A stretch of 64,000 bases of DNA from Parapristionchus giblindavisi (GCA_943737045.1 CALSFV010000277.1:62001-126000), one strand, 5' to 3'. Shown: positions 1-10,894, numbered from the stretch's first letter. Program-made: numbers and translations. Notes: generated by a model from the letters alone, not told the origin.

Positions 1-263
1 TATGACTATACGAGTTTGTGTGGTTCGGCGTGGAATGTGAAGCTCGGGTATTCCTAAAATAGCGAATTGATATTGCACATTACAAAAATTACACCTTTTA
101 AATAATAATAATGATAATAAATGTTGCACAACTAATGGCGTAAACTCTCAGCGGGCACATTTTAGGCTGTATTATTGTATTATTGGTTGTATTAAGTTTT
201 CCAGTACCATTAGCTTATCCCAGTCATCTCGGTCATATCATCATGTTTTGTTAGTCGGGGTGA

Positions 264-428
264 ATTTTGGAGTGTGTTGGGTCCGAAGTGGAAACCCCTG
301 AATGACAATGGGGATACGGTAAGAAGGTACCGTACCATCGATCAGTAATGATTGACTACCGTAACCTTTCACAGCAATTTCATGGACCATCAGGGTTTTC
401 CACTTGACACCCAACACATTTCAAAATT
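264..428. repeat. MITE-like inverted-repeat element, about 165 bp
   Basis: Seen: the left arm containing GTGTTGGGTCCGAAGTGG is repeated in inverse near 388-428 (CCACTTGACACCCAACAC), giving imperfect arms of about 36 bp. A related stretch lies near 20378-20475. I found no clear target duplication, so the superfamily is unknown. Confidence 0.5.
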
Positions 429-429
429 T

Positions 430-505
430 ACGCCGACGCGCGCGTAAGCCAAATGTAACGTTTTTTTACGTGAGCGTGTAGGCGCGTAAGGCAAATGTAT
501 AGGGT
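430..505. repeat. Copy of the repeat that brackets the poly-C tract at 42.3 kb
   Basis: Two inverted arms sharing GCGTAAGGCAAATGTA-type sequence, nearly the same as the arms around the 30-base poly-C tract at 42331-42360. Here the arms are separated by only a few bases. Function unknown. Confidence 0.45.
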
Positions 506-765
506 GCGGCAGAATTATTGAAACACGACTGCCTGAGCAGTGGTTTTTCATCGTTTTGAGCGTTTCCTCGGCGTTCTCGAAATAATTTTATTGAAATTCA
601 CTATTATGAGCATCTCGCATCTGAGTTTGGTGCGGATTGCTTTCCATTCAGCAAAATGATACGCCCTAGAATAGATGCATGTCCTTCTGGCTCGCACTGC
701 ATAGGCAGAACACAAGGCAACGCTTTCTTTGGTGAGACGTTGTTCACAGTGGAACAGGCGTACAA

Positions 766-784
766 CCCCCCCCCCCCCCCCCCC
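766..784. repeat. Poly-C tract (19 C)
   Basis: Uninterrupted run of 19 C. One of nine or more G/C homopolymers of at least 10 bases in the window; such tracts can form G-quadruplexes on the G strand. Confidence 0.9.
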
Positions 785-969
785 AAAAAGATGGGATATT
801 GGTAGATGACTCCTAAGAAGCGGATGAGAGTTGAATCGAGCCTGTCTTCCTCGGAAATATAAAAAGATCTCTTGTCTCTTTCTCTTGTCAGGTACCAAAG
901 ACCTCCACATTAAACGTACTCCTACTAACTAGTGAACTGGCAGCGGAAGTACACAAGGGAAGTCCAGAA

Positions 970-1690
970 CAGGGGTGTGCGGCAACCACTTTTTTCGGCA
1001 ATCGGCAATTGCCGGAAAGCTGTAAATAAAAAATTCGGCAATTGCCGGCAATTTCGGCAACTTCGGCAATTTTGAACTTAACTATTTAAAATGAGCCAAA
1101 AATAATTTTTATGAAGTACTTAGCAAAAATCGTTACCAAACGAAACCAATGACAATAAAAAATTGCAACAACGAATGAAATATCAATATTTTTCGTCGAT
1201 TATACTTAGAGTTGATTGATATTTGGAAGGATTCTTTCTGTATTTGTTGAGAAAGATTCCCTCCGTCCCGAATAGTCTTTCAGCTTTCGCAGATCCGGAT
1301 AGGCAAATTAGATACTTCGTGGCTATTCGTGAGATAAGAAGGTGTTATGTCTTCGTAACATTACTAGTCTAATGAGAGAATGGATAAATCTCCGTGTCTG
1401 GTGTAGTGGCCAGAAAACTTTCGACTTCCTGGAGATAACACAAAGGCTAACGAAATGTCATTCTCAAAACGACATGATCATTCGTTTTCGTATACTGTAT
1501 ACATCACATTTCTAAGATATTGCACACAAAAATTGTGCTTATCTGACTTTTTTTCAATGATTTTTTGATTGAATTTTATTTCGGCAATTTTTAATAATTG
1601 GTTGCCGTTGCCGGCAATCAATTTCGGCAATGAAAAGTCGGCAATTTCGGCAATTCCGGCAACCGGCAACTCAGTTGCCGCACACCCCTG
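970..1690. mobile_element. hAT-type non-autonomous element, 721 bp, 8-bp TSD
   Basis: Seen: the termini are CAGGGGTGTGCGGCAAC and its inverse, and the 8-mer GTCCAGAA flanks both ends (962-969 and 1691-1698). TTCGGCAAT/GCCGG words recur in both subterminal regions, as expected of transposase-binding repeats. There is no transposase ORF; the interior is AT-rich. The 8-bp duplication and CAGGG start fit the hAT superfamily. The reading frames inside are chance. Confidence 0.88.
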
Positions 1691-1699
1691 GTCCAGAAC

Positions 1700-2530
1700 T
1701 GGCAGGCAATCTTCTAAGTTCTCGCCCGGACACAACTCTTTCACAAAGAAATTCCCCAACTAAGTTCCCCATTTATAGCTGACAATTTATGCACGATAAA
1801 CTCGAACGAGTTATTGAGCTATTGTTATCACAATACAATGAAATGTACTACAAATTACAAAACATCATTATGCCGAAATAATAAAACATAAATTGTTTCC
1901 ATCATGGTGTCGGTAAAATTTGTATGTGACCAGTACTCTTTCATGGCGCTCGTAAAGTAGATAAAAAAAGAATATAAAATTTTGGTGTTGAAAATATGGC
2001 TGATTACTCAGTAAAACCCATTTAAAAATAAAAAAATATATAGCAAAAGCTGTTTCGAATAACAGATACATGCAATAGAGATGATCAGAAAAAAGTAAAA
2101 GTAAGAAAAAGGTTACATACCATGAAACTAGCGCGGTCACGTTTGCCATACAAGGCCGTTAGCCACTTTGCCATGAGAGTGCAAAATATTTGGCGAATTA
2201 ATCATAAAAAGAGATCTCGTTCCGTACATACTCTTTTGGTATACCTATATTAGGTTTTATGATAAGTAACTGACTTTTTGGTGTTTTTTTTCATTTTTCG
2301 ATTTCTTTGTTCTTAGAAATGTAGTCAGCGATCTAAAATAATATACTTGCACATCGGTAGTATCTTGCCAACATCTTATCAGCATATTGATCCGAAGTAT
2401 CCAGAACTGTAGGAACTGGGAGGCAAAGAAACCGGTGAATGCCCTCTTGACATCAACGCTCTTTACTCATTGGTCTACTTTAAGAGCTCGATGAATGGCG
2501 GAAATGAGGTGTTCATATATGACCACTATA
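1700..2530. other. AT-rich stretch with no supported gene
   Basis: No splice-linked reading frame or recognisable repeat was found. Short ORFs here are low-complexity Phe/Tyr/Leu-rich and look non-coding. Confidence 0.5.
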
Positions 2531-2538
2531 GTGCAAGG

Positions 2539-2743
2539 CATACATGGGCGCCGACATGGGGGTGCCCCCTGTTAAATTTTTATTCTGAGGAATGTCCCCT
2601 GTAAAAATGATATTTAGGTGAAAATTTGAAAAAAAAGAAAAAAATCGCCGTTAAATCCATGGAATGCCCCTATGAAATTATCGATTTTTGTTGGAATGCC
2701 CTCTGTGGAACCGAGCTCCAGGTACCCCCCCCCTCCATGTATG
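2539..2743. mobile_element. hAT-type MITE, family A (CATACATGGGCG), copy 1
   Basis: 205 bp with termini CATACATGGGCG and CATGTATG, flanked by the 8-bp duplication GTGCAAGG (2531-2538 and 2744-2751). The interior has several CCCCCTGTAAAA-like repeats facing the same way. Other copies are at 10895, 11920 and 18313, each with its own 8-bp duplication. Non-coding. Confidence 0.9.
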
Positions 2744-2899
2744 GTGCAAGGCATAGTGCGGAGTTTACAGGGTGCGTGAAAATTACTTGGACTCGATTGC
2801 ATATGATTATCCACTCGCAGCTAATCGATGTTTCGCTACACCACTTGTACAATCATGATGGTTGATCTTTCGCATAAAACCGTTCGAGATTTCAAATCG

Positions 2900-3285
2900 A
2901 TTGGTCTAATTAATCAACAATGGTGAAGGCAAACCCAATGAGATTTGCTGTCCTGAAGCTATATCGCGAAAGAATCCAGGCCACCGACATCTTCGTTGAC
3001 TCAACGATCCCAAGTGGTTTGATGAGAAGGTTTCCGAATACATCACTCCCAACGAATGACCCCCATCTCGCCTGGCTTGAACCCCTGAAGCTCAGTGCGG
3101 GGGGTTCTGGAGAGCAAGACCTCTACTACCAAGCACTATACTCTGGGTAGCCTGAAGTCGGATCTCCTGCGAGCATGGAACAAATTCAACGAAGACTACC
3201 TCCGTGAAATGCACGTTGTCATCGAGAAGTTCCTCCGGGCTTGAATTACCGCGAAAGGGGGGCACATCGAAATCCATTGACATAG
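2900..3285 (+). pseudogene. Tc1/mariner-superfamily transposase, C-terminal remnant
   Basis: Three plus-strand frames read together give KWFDEKVSEYITPNE, then a PP-S-P-LNP-like stretch, SSVRGVLESKTSTTKHYTLG, a segment with AWNKFNEDYLRE, and after a stop ITAKGGHIE. This is the order seen in the catalytic C-terminus of nematode Tc1-like transposases (WPPSSPDLNP, then VWG.L..K, then AKGGHIE). Frameshifts and stops break it, so it is a fossil. The terminal repeats of the parent element were not identified. Confidence 0.72.
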
Positions 3286-3557
3286 TCTTGTTACTAATGA
3301 ATTGAATAAATTATGTTACGAAACTTGTTGCTCAACTCGCATTTTAAGGAGAGATACAGGTTAAAGTTCGAGTCCAAGTAATTTTCACTCACCCCCTGGT
3401 GGGTAAGACAGCCCAGCCATGAACGGCACGTTTAGCATAAATCAATATATCTCAATGCAGTAAATGGAGTTAGTCATAGAAGTGGTTTCTGGCATTTTTC
3501 TCGCTACTCGATTAAGCACGAAACCTCTACTACCGTAGTCAGAGAGTTTAAGAGGTG

Positions 3558-3875
3558 CACGGCGGTTCATTGGAGGGAAATTCCTACATTTAACTTTGGC
3601 TTGAAGCCTCCCGCACTACGAAAAATCGGCGAAGTTGATTAGCACACCCATGAGGTTCGGATCGCCACGCAAAAGTTCTAGCCACTAAGCCATCTCAACA
3701 TGTTTCCGAACTCGTAAAACTCGATGATAGCTCTAGTCAGAAACGTTCGTATGGCGAGCAGCCGCAGCGCGTCACCGCAACGCGCTCATTCATATCGTAT
3801 CTAACTTTCGCGCAGGGAAGATCCCTCAGTTTGCGATTGTGGGAGCTTCTAAGTTACTATCATTGAGCCGCCGTG
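3558..3875. mobile_element. Terminal-repeat element with tRNA-like core, CACGGCGG family, copy 1
   Basis: 318 bp with termini CACGGCGGTTCATTGG and CATTGAGCCGCCGTG, flanked by the 5-bp direct repeat AGGTG (3553-3557 and 3876-3880). The middle, read on the minus strand, matches the tRNA-like core of the copy at 38796-39119, but about 15 bp covering the B-box is deleted here. A truncated third copy starts at 20720. A 5-bp duplication is unusual; the superfamily is undetermined. Confidence 0.8.
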
Positions 3876-3994
3876 AGGTGGTGGTAGTAGTAGGTATATC
3901 GGTAATAAGTTACAAATGTTTCACCCATTTAGCTATCGAGCGCAATTACATTCCTCAATTTTTGCGCTGAAAATCACGTTTCGGAATGTTTCCT

Positions 3995-4085
3995 GTCCGT
4001 TCAGTCTTATCAATCAACGAAGACTCTTCACTGCTGTTATCATAGAGGACCCATCTATCATCTCTGGGGATCGTTAGACTGGGCC
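3995..4085 (-). pseudogene. Possible mariner transposase scrap
   Basis: The minus strand encodes DDRWVLYDNSSEESS, resembling the mariner motif around the first catalytic Asp (CDEKWVLYDN). The flanking translation shows no further mariner similarity, so this may be a short fossil or coincidence. Confidence 0.33.
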
Positions 4086-4089
4086 ATGC

Positions 4090-5450
4090 CCGGTTGCAGC
4101 GGGAGGTAAAAAGAAAAATGGTCAAACGAACCCTCAAATTCATGTACATTGAGTAAAAACGGTATGGATCATTCATTTGCAATTTTGTACCCTTTTGACA
4201 TCCGCAACTCCTTTCGTTATAGTTCGTTATAGTTGACGCAAAAAAAGTCAGTTTACGATACAACCTAATATAATTCACCAAAAAACAATTCGCTATAATT
4301 CGTTTCCATTGAGAGTCAGCCATTGGCTGAACCAACTACCTCCTAGTACTTACAATGCTCGCTCTTGCATATTTCAAGAAAAAAACTGATTAGAAGTTAA
4401 TTCCCAACCATTTTCGCGGCGTGGACTTTGATCCCACATAGATACCTCGTAGCACCCATCATTTCCCAATTGTATCTCCATTGTGACGTCTCGTCTTGGT
4501 CATTTGCGCTATCGTTGATTCCAGTACTGGTCCTCTTCCCAGTCCACTCAGGAACTCCTCCATTCATTTATACGATGATATGAGATGGACGACTGGTTCA
4601 CATGACACGCCCCCACCCCTTTGCCCCCCCCCCCCCCCTCGCGGACATCGTCCTCCCAGTGAGGACGATGTCCCAGTGAGGAGGACGACTCATCCTATCG
4701 ATATGGAGGGGGGTGGGCCAGAAATCAAAGCAGATCCGGAATTTTTTTCGAATTTTTCCAAAGTATATTTTTCGCACAACCACGATTCCTACGCGTTGGA
4801 AATCTATGTGCACAAATGCAGTTTGCGTAGCTAGATATTCTGTAATATGCATAATAAACTCACGTGAGAACGTCGACGGTGTAGACCTAGATGCAGATGG
4901 TTCATTTGCGTTCTGCAAAAAAATAACGGTAAAAAGGAAAAGCGGAGTTTTCGGAAGCCCCAATCTAATCTCATTACACTACTACAATGAGAGTAGTGAA
5001 AATCCCTCGCATCTGATGGTGTGTTAAATTTGCAGTTTCCGGGGCATACGTGGGCGGCTTTGCCGCTAGTGGCAAGAGCCCACCCGGTTTTGGTACTCGA
5101 CCCACCCGATCTAAGAAAAAATCGCTGAAAAAAAAAGAAAAGCGATTAAGTAAAAAATCACTCAACCTTGAAATTTTTGCGCCTCACCCGCACCAAAGGT
5201 TGCCCACGTATGTTCCGGGGAAACAGTTTGGACAACAGTAGTGCCTCAACACTTTTACAATACCTTTGCTCCATCCAGGGGGTCCTCGTGTTGCACTACG
5301 CGTTTTGATCCACTCGGAGTATTATTCAACTTCAGCGTCAGCTTCTTTCTTCCTGAACATAAGCAGCATAAATATGGAGGGGGGGGGGGGTGGAAAAGCT
5401 CGATTCTCTCGTGACAACATTGCCTGATATTGCCTTTTTAGGCAATACTA
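4090..5450. other. Stretch without a supported gene
   Basis: Contains a C15 tract (4624-4638), a G12 tract (5379-5390), a small duplication of CCCAGTGAGGA-type sequence near 4655-4690, and a palindrome made from TATTGCC and GGCAATA near 5428-5446 that recurs next to the mariner element at 13460. No exon structure was seen on either strand. Confidence 0.5.
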
Positions 5451-5458
5451 AAAAATAC

Positions 5459-6065
5459 GGGGGGGGCGCCCGTTTCGGCAACGAATCATAAATCGATTGG
5501 GAGATGGTATATTGAAACAAAAATTGTACCATTGTTATCAGTGTGGGTGTACGGTATTGGGCTACCGTAACCGTCGGGAATGGCGAACTGATTTTTTTCC
5601 GTTGACCCATGACCCGGGGTTCATGGTTGAAAATGGTCGAAGTAGAAAAATTCATGATGGCCGGAGATCAAATACTAGTTACCATTATATCAACAATGAG
5701 CCAACTTTTATCTTTCTGGATACCGCAACCCGAATTACCGTAATCTAGCCACCGTACCTTACAATATTGTAGCGAAAATGACGACAAACCTACATTACGG
5801 TAGTTTGAGATTCGGTATTCAGAAAGATAAAAGTTGGCTCACTATTGATATAATGGTAACTAGTATTTGATCTCCGGCCATCATGAATTTTTCTACTTCG
5901 ACCATTTTCAACCATGAACCCCGGGTCATGGGTCAACGGAAAAAAATCAGTTCGCGATTCCCGACGTTTACGGTAGCACAATACCGTATACCCACACATA
6001 TATCTCTCAACCGATTTAAACTCGTTGCCGAAATGGGCGATGCCGAATTGTCCACCCCCCCCCCC
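5459..6065. mobile_element. Foldback element with poly-G/poly-C ends, copy 1
   Basis: About 607 bp. The left end is G8 followed by CGCCCGTTTCGGCAACGA; the right end is the inverse followed by C11. The two arms, about 290 bp each, are near-identical inverse copies (for example TTCATGGTTGAAAATGGTCG at about 5620 and its inverse at about 5905). TACGGTA words are frequent in the arms. The same element recurs at 11514 and 29691. The ORFs in the arms are mirror images of each other and not genes. Confidence 0.85.
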
Positions 6066-6074
6066 AAATATGTA

Positions 6075-6799
6075 TTAGGTTGAGTCATAAGTCTTGTGGC
6101 ATTTTGGAGGGGTATGCTTGTGCTATGACTGATCCTTAGGTCGAATAACTACGTTACACATTTTCAAAATGCGGTCAGATCTTTCGATTTTTCGGGAATT
6201 TTAGACACAAATACGATCAAATAATAAAAAATTCTCCCAAATGCGGTCAGGTTTTTTGATTTTCCGTACATTTTCGGCTCAAAATGCGGTCAGGCTTAGT
6301 AGTTTGTAACCTACTTTTCGACCTATGGACTGATCAGTCGTACGTTATCAATTACCCCGTCCGTTCTGGCAGTAAATAAGTCACTACTACTACTACTACT
6401 CTTCGAGCGTTGTAGTGAATTGTACCTACATCAAGTCTAGTAGTTGCCTCTTTAATTCGTTCCCAGTTTTGTGCAAATGTGGCACGTCACTCTGTTTTCT
6501 TCCTATTCGAGCTCAAACATCCCGATGGCGGTACACGTTAGTTCAATCATAACAGAGCCTGTTCACTAAGCCGGGAAATAGAACTCTACACCAATTGCAA
6601 CACTAAGCAGGCGGGCTTTCTGAAGTATACGGTAAAAAGTTTAGTGGCAACCGTATCAGTATCCGCAAGCTACCCGAACTTTGGAGGAAGTGTGTCGACG
6701 CAGATGGCGCTTACTTTGATTGATTTGCTTTTGCGGGAATAAAGTTAATTGAATTTGTTTAAGGACCAAAAATGCGACAAGACTTATGACTCAACCTAA
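6075..6799 (+). mobile_element. mariner deletion derivative (725 bp) with TA duplication
   Basis: The termini are TTAGGTTGAGTCATAAGTCT and its near-perfect inverse (AGACTTATGACTCAACCTAA in complement sense), flanked by TA (6073-6074, 6800-6801). Near the right end the plus strand reads IRKLPELWRKCVDADGAYFD then stop, the classic C-terminal signature of mariner transposases. Most of the transposase is missing, and a 193-bp hAT-type MITE (6135-6327) is inserted near the left end. Confidence 0.85.
6135..6327. mobile_element. hAT-type MITE, family B (CATAGGTCGAA), nested in mariner
   Basis: Termini CTTAGGTCGAATA and CTTTTCGACCTATG, with the 8-bp duplication GACTGATC on both sides (6127-6134, 6328-6335). 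The interior has repeated ATGCGGTCAGG and TTTTCGATTTTT words. Its position inside the mariner element dates it as the later insertion. Confidence 0.88.
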
Positions 6800-6808
6800 T
6801 AGATGACT

Positions 6809-6870
6809 TAACCGTATATAACGGAAGTTCCAAAAGACCATGGTCATTTGGGACGACCGTTATATACGGG
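6809..6870. repeat. Short hairpin repeat
   Basis: CCGTATATAACGG near 6811 is repeated in inverse as CCGTTATATACGG near 6858, with a 30-odd-base spacer that contains CCATGG. Origin unknown. Confidence 0.55.
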
Positions 6871-7162
6871 TCACAATAAAAATCATTAAAAACGATTTGC
6901 TTACTTTCCCTTTCCTCTCCGGCACGTCGGGCCATTAGCTTAGCGAACATGTAGCTTTTGGAGTAAGATAGGACCACGGGTCTTATCCGCAATCTTCGAT
7001 CTGCTTCTTTGCGATGGTCCTAGAACATTAATTGCGATAACTCCATAAGCTATGATCGAATATATATGGTTGGAAAGAGGATCAAAAGTTTCGAGAAAAT
7101 CGATATTGAAATCCCGATGGTCAATTCGAAAATTTTCGGGGGATAGTACACAAACATTTCTT

Positions 7163-7364
7163 ATCTTATTCTTATCTTATCTTATTCTTTATTTCATCAT
7201 AATATACGAAACAGGGAAATAGTGACATAAAAGGGATTGATGGATGTCCGTCGCTAATGTAGCGATATCGGTGAGGGTTTTTGGGTACAGTGGCAGTTTG
7301 GGAGCTACTGGCGAATCTTGGAAAAGGGATAATTATATCAGGGGATTTCGTATAGTATAAATTT
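7163..7364 (-). mobile_element. 3' end of a retroposon with (ATAAG)n tail
   Basis: Read on the minus strand it ends GATGAAATAAAGAATAAG followed by ATAAG-type repeats, the polyadenylation-like AATAAAG plus microsatellite tail of a 5'-truncated non-LTR retroposon. ATTTC may be the short target duplication. A related tail is at 56855-56935. ATGTCCGTCGC in the body is shared with 27285-27295. Confidence 0.5.
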
Positions 7365-7401
7365 CGTATGAGTTGGTGAACTCATCTATCAACCTTCGAA
7401 G

Positions 7402-7480
7402 GCACGACCTGTGTGGTGTAGTGGATAAGATGTCCGCATTGCCTTTTGACTGTTACTGGTTCGATCCCTCTTGCAGCACT
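7402..7480 (+). other. tRNA-like sequence (pseudogene), left arm
   Basis: An A-box-like TGGTGTAGTGGATAAG is followed 30-odd bases later by a B-box-like GGTTCGATCCC. The acceptor and T stems do not pair well by eye, so I read it as a tRNA-derived promoter or pseudogene rather than a functional tRNA. Its mirror copy is at 7829-7906. Confidence 0.6.
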
Positions 7481-7828
7481 TCTCTTTTGCTGATTTTTGT
7501 TGATGTTAAGATCAAACATTCATGCTTATTTGTCTGGGTAGCTCGTTATCGATCGACTTTATTCGCTCATTGATCCTCTTCTCGCGCGTTTTTGTATGTC
7601 ATTAAAAGGGTTTGTGCATCTTATTCAACATATCTCATGGCTATCACTCCTTCAATCATCCTTGCCCTTCTGGCAGAAGTCTACCCTATCTCTACGAGGA
7701 TGGAATCATCGTGTATCAAAGGGACAACATACTCAAGGTCTCCTCCATCTCTCACTTCATCATGGGAGCTTCACGATTCCGGAAGATGATACAGTACCCC
7801 TGGATCGAAAAAAATCAGCAAAAGAAAA

Positions 7829-7906
7829 GTGCTGCAAGAGGAATCGAACCAGTAACAGTCAAAAGGTAACGCGGACACCTTATCCACTACACCACACAGG
7901 TCGTGC
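7829..7906 (-). other. tRNA-like sequence (pseudogene), right arm
   Basis: Inverse copy of 7402-7480 with A-box TGGTGTAGTGGATAAGG and B-box GGTTCGATTCC on the minus strand. A few differences between the two copies show they have drifted since the arms formed. Confidence 0.6.
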
Positions 7907-7959
7907 TTTCGAAGGTTGATAGATGAGTTCACCAACTCATACGAAATGTTTGTGTACTA

Positions 7960-8277
7960 ATAATAATAATAATCTTTATCACATCTGCACATTGGTGCGG
8001 TGGGTCATGACAGGGGGTTCTTCATAGATAAATGGGTTACAATTCTTTCTTCTATTCATCGGTTCATCGTTCGTGTATATCTTGATGGTTTTTCAACTTC
8101 TGTGCTTACTACGAAGTAGAATCCAGAAAATAATCCATTAGAAATAGAAGTGAACAACCCACGTAGCAGTAAATGCTCCGTCCGAAGTGGCTGCATGAAG
8201 AAGGAAATACACCTCCCGGCTTTCCAAACACCTTCTAGGAGGGGACTCAACTGGGTTTCTTATCTGTAGATGGAATA
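7960..8277 (-). mobile_element. Retroposon insertion with 12-bp target duplication and (ATT)n tail
   Basis: The 12-mer GTTTGTGTACTA flanks the insert on both sides (7948-7959 and 8278-8289). Inside, the minus strand ends GATAAAG followed by (ATT)n next to the left duplication, as expected of target-primed reverse transcription. The body shows no reverse transcriptase, so it is either a SINE or a short 5'-truncated LINE end. Confidence 0.72.
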
Positions 8278-8399
8278 GTTTGTGTACTATCCCCCGAAAA
8301 TTTTCGAATTGACCATCGGAATTTCAATATCGATTTTCTCGAAACTCAGGTCGTCTAGGCAGCCCTAAAAAGAGATTCGTAATCACCATCGAGAACTTA

Positions 8400-9115
8400 A
8401 TCTAGTCCGACACAGTTCCCTTGTAAGGACCAAAAATTGATTTTGGAAAAAAAACAATTCCATGGGTGGTATAGGGTCCAATGGCAGATAAGAGGCGCAT
8501 TTCCCACCAGGAACCCGGTAAACTTTCCTACCAGGAACCTTGCCGGTGGCCTGGTAGGAAATTTGTCAGGTAGGAAAAAAAGAAAAATATATACCAGAGC
8601 TGATGAGACTTCAATCGTCTTTTCTTCTCTTTTGATATCATCCATGAATGCAGTAAGCGAAGGAAGTTCATCGTCATCAGGTACAGTAGTTAGTCGTGCC
8701 TGTAGTAGTAATTACATTCTCATATTACATTATATCGATTTCCCATTGCGCATACACTACAAGTGTAAAGAAATTGTGAGAAAAATATATGCAGAGAAAT
8801 AGAATCATACTGTAGCAGAAAAATCTCTGTTGTCTTTCGATGGGTCTAACCCACGGGATTGTCAACTACCATGTCTGATTACCCTACGAATATAAAAGTC
8901 TAATTAACGTGCACAACGTTTTATGCTTACGAGGATAATACGATATCTTACACTGATCAATCGATCTTGCACGATGGTGGGAAGGGAAAGCGAGGTGCAC
9001 AGTTTGTCCATCACACCGTTGCTCACTGAACAATGTAAACTCATGAGTTATTTCATTATTATGATTATTACGTCTTAACACAAGCCTAGAAGTTTTTCGG
9101 ATACACATTCAAAAA
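8400..9115. other. Stretch without a supported gene
   Basis: Contains a run of related CCTACCAGGAACC / CCTGGTAGGAA words (about 8500-8575) that partly fold back on themselves. The open frame across them appears to be a by-product of the repeat. Nothing else recognised. Confidence 0.45.
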
Positions 9116-9400
9116 GTAATATCTTTATTGATGTCCCAAAAAAGGGCCTGTACGTAACCTCTCTTCCTCACAAGGGAAGCACAACTGAAAACGTGTATGA
9201 TTCCGAACGGGACTCATATGGTTGGTCAGAGTTGAGGGGTGGGTGGATGTCCAACACACTTTTCAAAAAGTGCTCCTCGGACCTGCTAATCGATGTTTTC
9301 GATCGATGTTTTTTCGGAACATTTTTCGCAAAAATGTCCCTATGTATTACACGGTTGAGCGCTTGGATACCCTATGAGTGGCAAGGTATAGATAGCATCT

Positions 9401-9470
9401 GCCTCGAGGGCTCAATCGGTAGCGCATCTGACTATCACCCCAATACACCCCTGGTACTATTCCCACAGCC
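9401..9470 (+). other. tRNA-like segment in foldback arm
   Basis: CTCAATCGGTAGCGCATCTG matches a tRNA D-arm (A-box) running into an anticodon stem. GGTACTATTCC about 30 bases on is a decayed B-box. The mirror copy lies at 10027-10096 on the minus strand. Confidence 0.55.
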
Positions 9471-10026
9471 GTCGAATTTTTTTTTGCACATTTTTACAAA
9501 CTCCTTCAACTACATTTTCATTTTTATGTGATATTTTCATTCTTTAAAATATTAATTGAAAATAATGAAAGAAGAAAAAATAATTTATGTTAGTATTTTG
9601 TATAACAAAAAAATTAAACAAAAAATGCAAACATTTTTTCGACAATTTTTTTAACATACAATTTTAACTTATTTTGATTGATTTCAATTAAAAATTTTTG
9701 TATTGGTCTTTGGGATTTAAAAAAATATCTTGTCGAGTTACCCAATGAACAAGGAAACAACAATTTTTTCACAGGTTGGCAAAATTCAGTTGTCGTTAAC
9801 TTGTTGTGTGGTGTAGCGATATTCGGTAGGTGAATATCATCGATTTTTTACTGGAAATCAATATTACTAATGCATATTTTTTAGTACAGTTTTTTACGCA
9901 AAATGTTAACATCAAAATTTTCTCTTCTTTCATCATCTTCCATTCTCACGTAAGAGCTCGTAAATGACGATAAAACGACGAAAATAAAGTTTAGGGAGTT
10001 TGTAAAAATTTGCAAAAAAAGTTTGA

Positions 10027-10096
10027 CGGCGGTGGGAATAGTACCAGGGGGTATTGGGGTGATAGTCAGATGCGCTCCCGATTGAGCCCTTGAGGC
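10027..10096 (-). other. tRNA-like segment in foldback arm, mirror copy
   Basis: Complement of 9401-9470 with minor changes (CTCAATCGGGAGCGCATCTG). It reads as a tRNA D-arm and 5' anticodon stem with a degraded B-box. Confidence 0.55.
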
Positions 10097-10329
10097 AGAT
10101 GCTATCTATACCTTACCATTCATAGGGTATCCAAGCGCTCTCCGTGTAATACATAGGGGGTTTTAGCGAAAAATGTGCCGAAAACACATTGATCGAAAAC
10201 ATCGATTAGCAGGTCCGAGGAGCACTTTTTGAAAAGTGTGTTGGACATCCACCCACCCCTCAACTCTGACCAACCATATGAGTCCCGTTCGGAATCATAC
10301 ACGTTTTCAGTTGTGCTTCCCTTGTCAGT

Positions 10330-10890
10330 CGAGAGCGAGTTGTTATGCCTAGCGGCATTTTCCTACATCAAGGGACTAGTGCTCAGCAAATGTGATAATT
10401 TGGTGTTAAAATCTTGGAAAAGTGGAAGGAAAAGTGAAAAGAAGTGTTAATTTTGTCATTGTAAAAGTAGTTGGAGAAGAAGTAATGCAACACTCGCATA
10501 AAAGGTTTTATTTTATTTTAAAAGTTTGTCACTGTGCTACTTTTCCAAGTACTTTTACAATCACAAAATGAACACTACTTTTCACCTTTCCTTCTACTTC
10601 ATAAATTTCAAAATGTGGCACTTTCAAAAACTGCAGGACTACTGTTAAGGCCTTGTACAACTAACCTCGACTAAGTAGCACTGCTCTTCTCCGTCGACAT
10701 CTCTCTGCACAAGTGAGTGGTTCATTTCCTAAATTAAGATTAAGTGAATCAGTGAATGACAGTTTCTTTCCAAAAATTCGCAAAATGTAGTTCACCAGTA
10801 CAACATTTTTTGCGCTTCTGGATCCTACTACTTTTCCTTTCCTTAGCTGCTACTTTCGAGTTAACGCGGATGACTAGGTGAGCTAATTGT
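10330..10890. other. Stretch without a supported gene
   Basis: AT-rich, with scattered TACTTTT/AAAAGTA words that form loose inverted repeats around 10440-10560. No coding evidence. Confidence 0.4.
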
Positions 10891-10894
10891 AAAT

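Larger units (their letters stand above)
7088..8346. mobile_element. Foldback element with tRNA-like arms, split by two later insertions
   Basis: Outer arms 7088-7163 and 8278-8346 are inverse copies (GGTCAATTCGAAAATTTTCG and its complement). Inner arms 7365-7480 and 7829-7945 are also inverse copies, and each holds one tRNA-like sequence. The continuity of GTACACAAACATTTCGTATG across 7163/7364 shows that a separate piece was inserted in the left arm. A second insertion (7960-8277) splits the right arm. Confidence 0.75.
9171..10325. mobile_element. Large foldback element with tRNA-like arms (about 1.15 kb)
   Basis: Arms 9171-9477 and 10016-10325 are near-identical inverse copies of about 305 bp (for example CCGAACGGGACTCATATGG at about 9204 and its complement at about 10280). 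The centre (9480-10015) is very AT-rich and non-coding. Each arm includes a tRNA-like segment with CTCAATCGGTAGCGCATCTG. The mirrored ORFs are arm duplicates, not genes. Confidence 0.8.

Noticed and set aside
5497..6083. Mirror-image open frames inside the poly-G foldback arms
   Set aside because: The same peptide appears in both orientations because the arms are inverse copies; no coding evidence.
7402..7906. Functional tRNA genes
   Set aside because: A- and B-boxes are present but the acceptor, D and T stems do not pair consistently, and both copies sit in inverted-repeat arms.
8437..8802. 121-codon plus-strand open frame
   Set aside because: It covers a short CCTGGTAGGAA repeat cluster and has no recognisable domain or splicing.
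9193..10302. Duplicate open frames beginning MYDSERDSYGWSEL in both foldback arms
   Set aside because: They are arm duplicates that include tRNA-like sequence; not a protein family.
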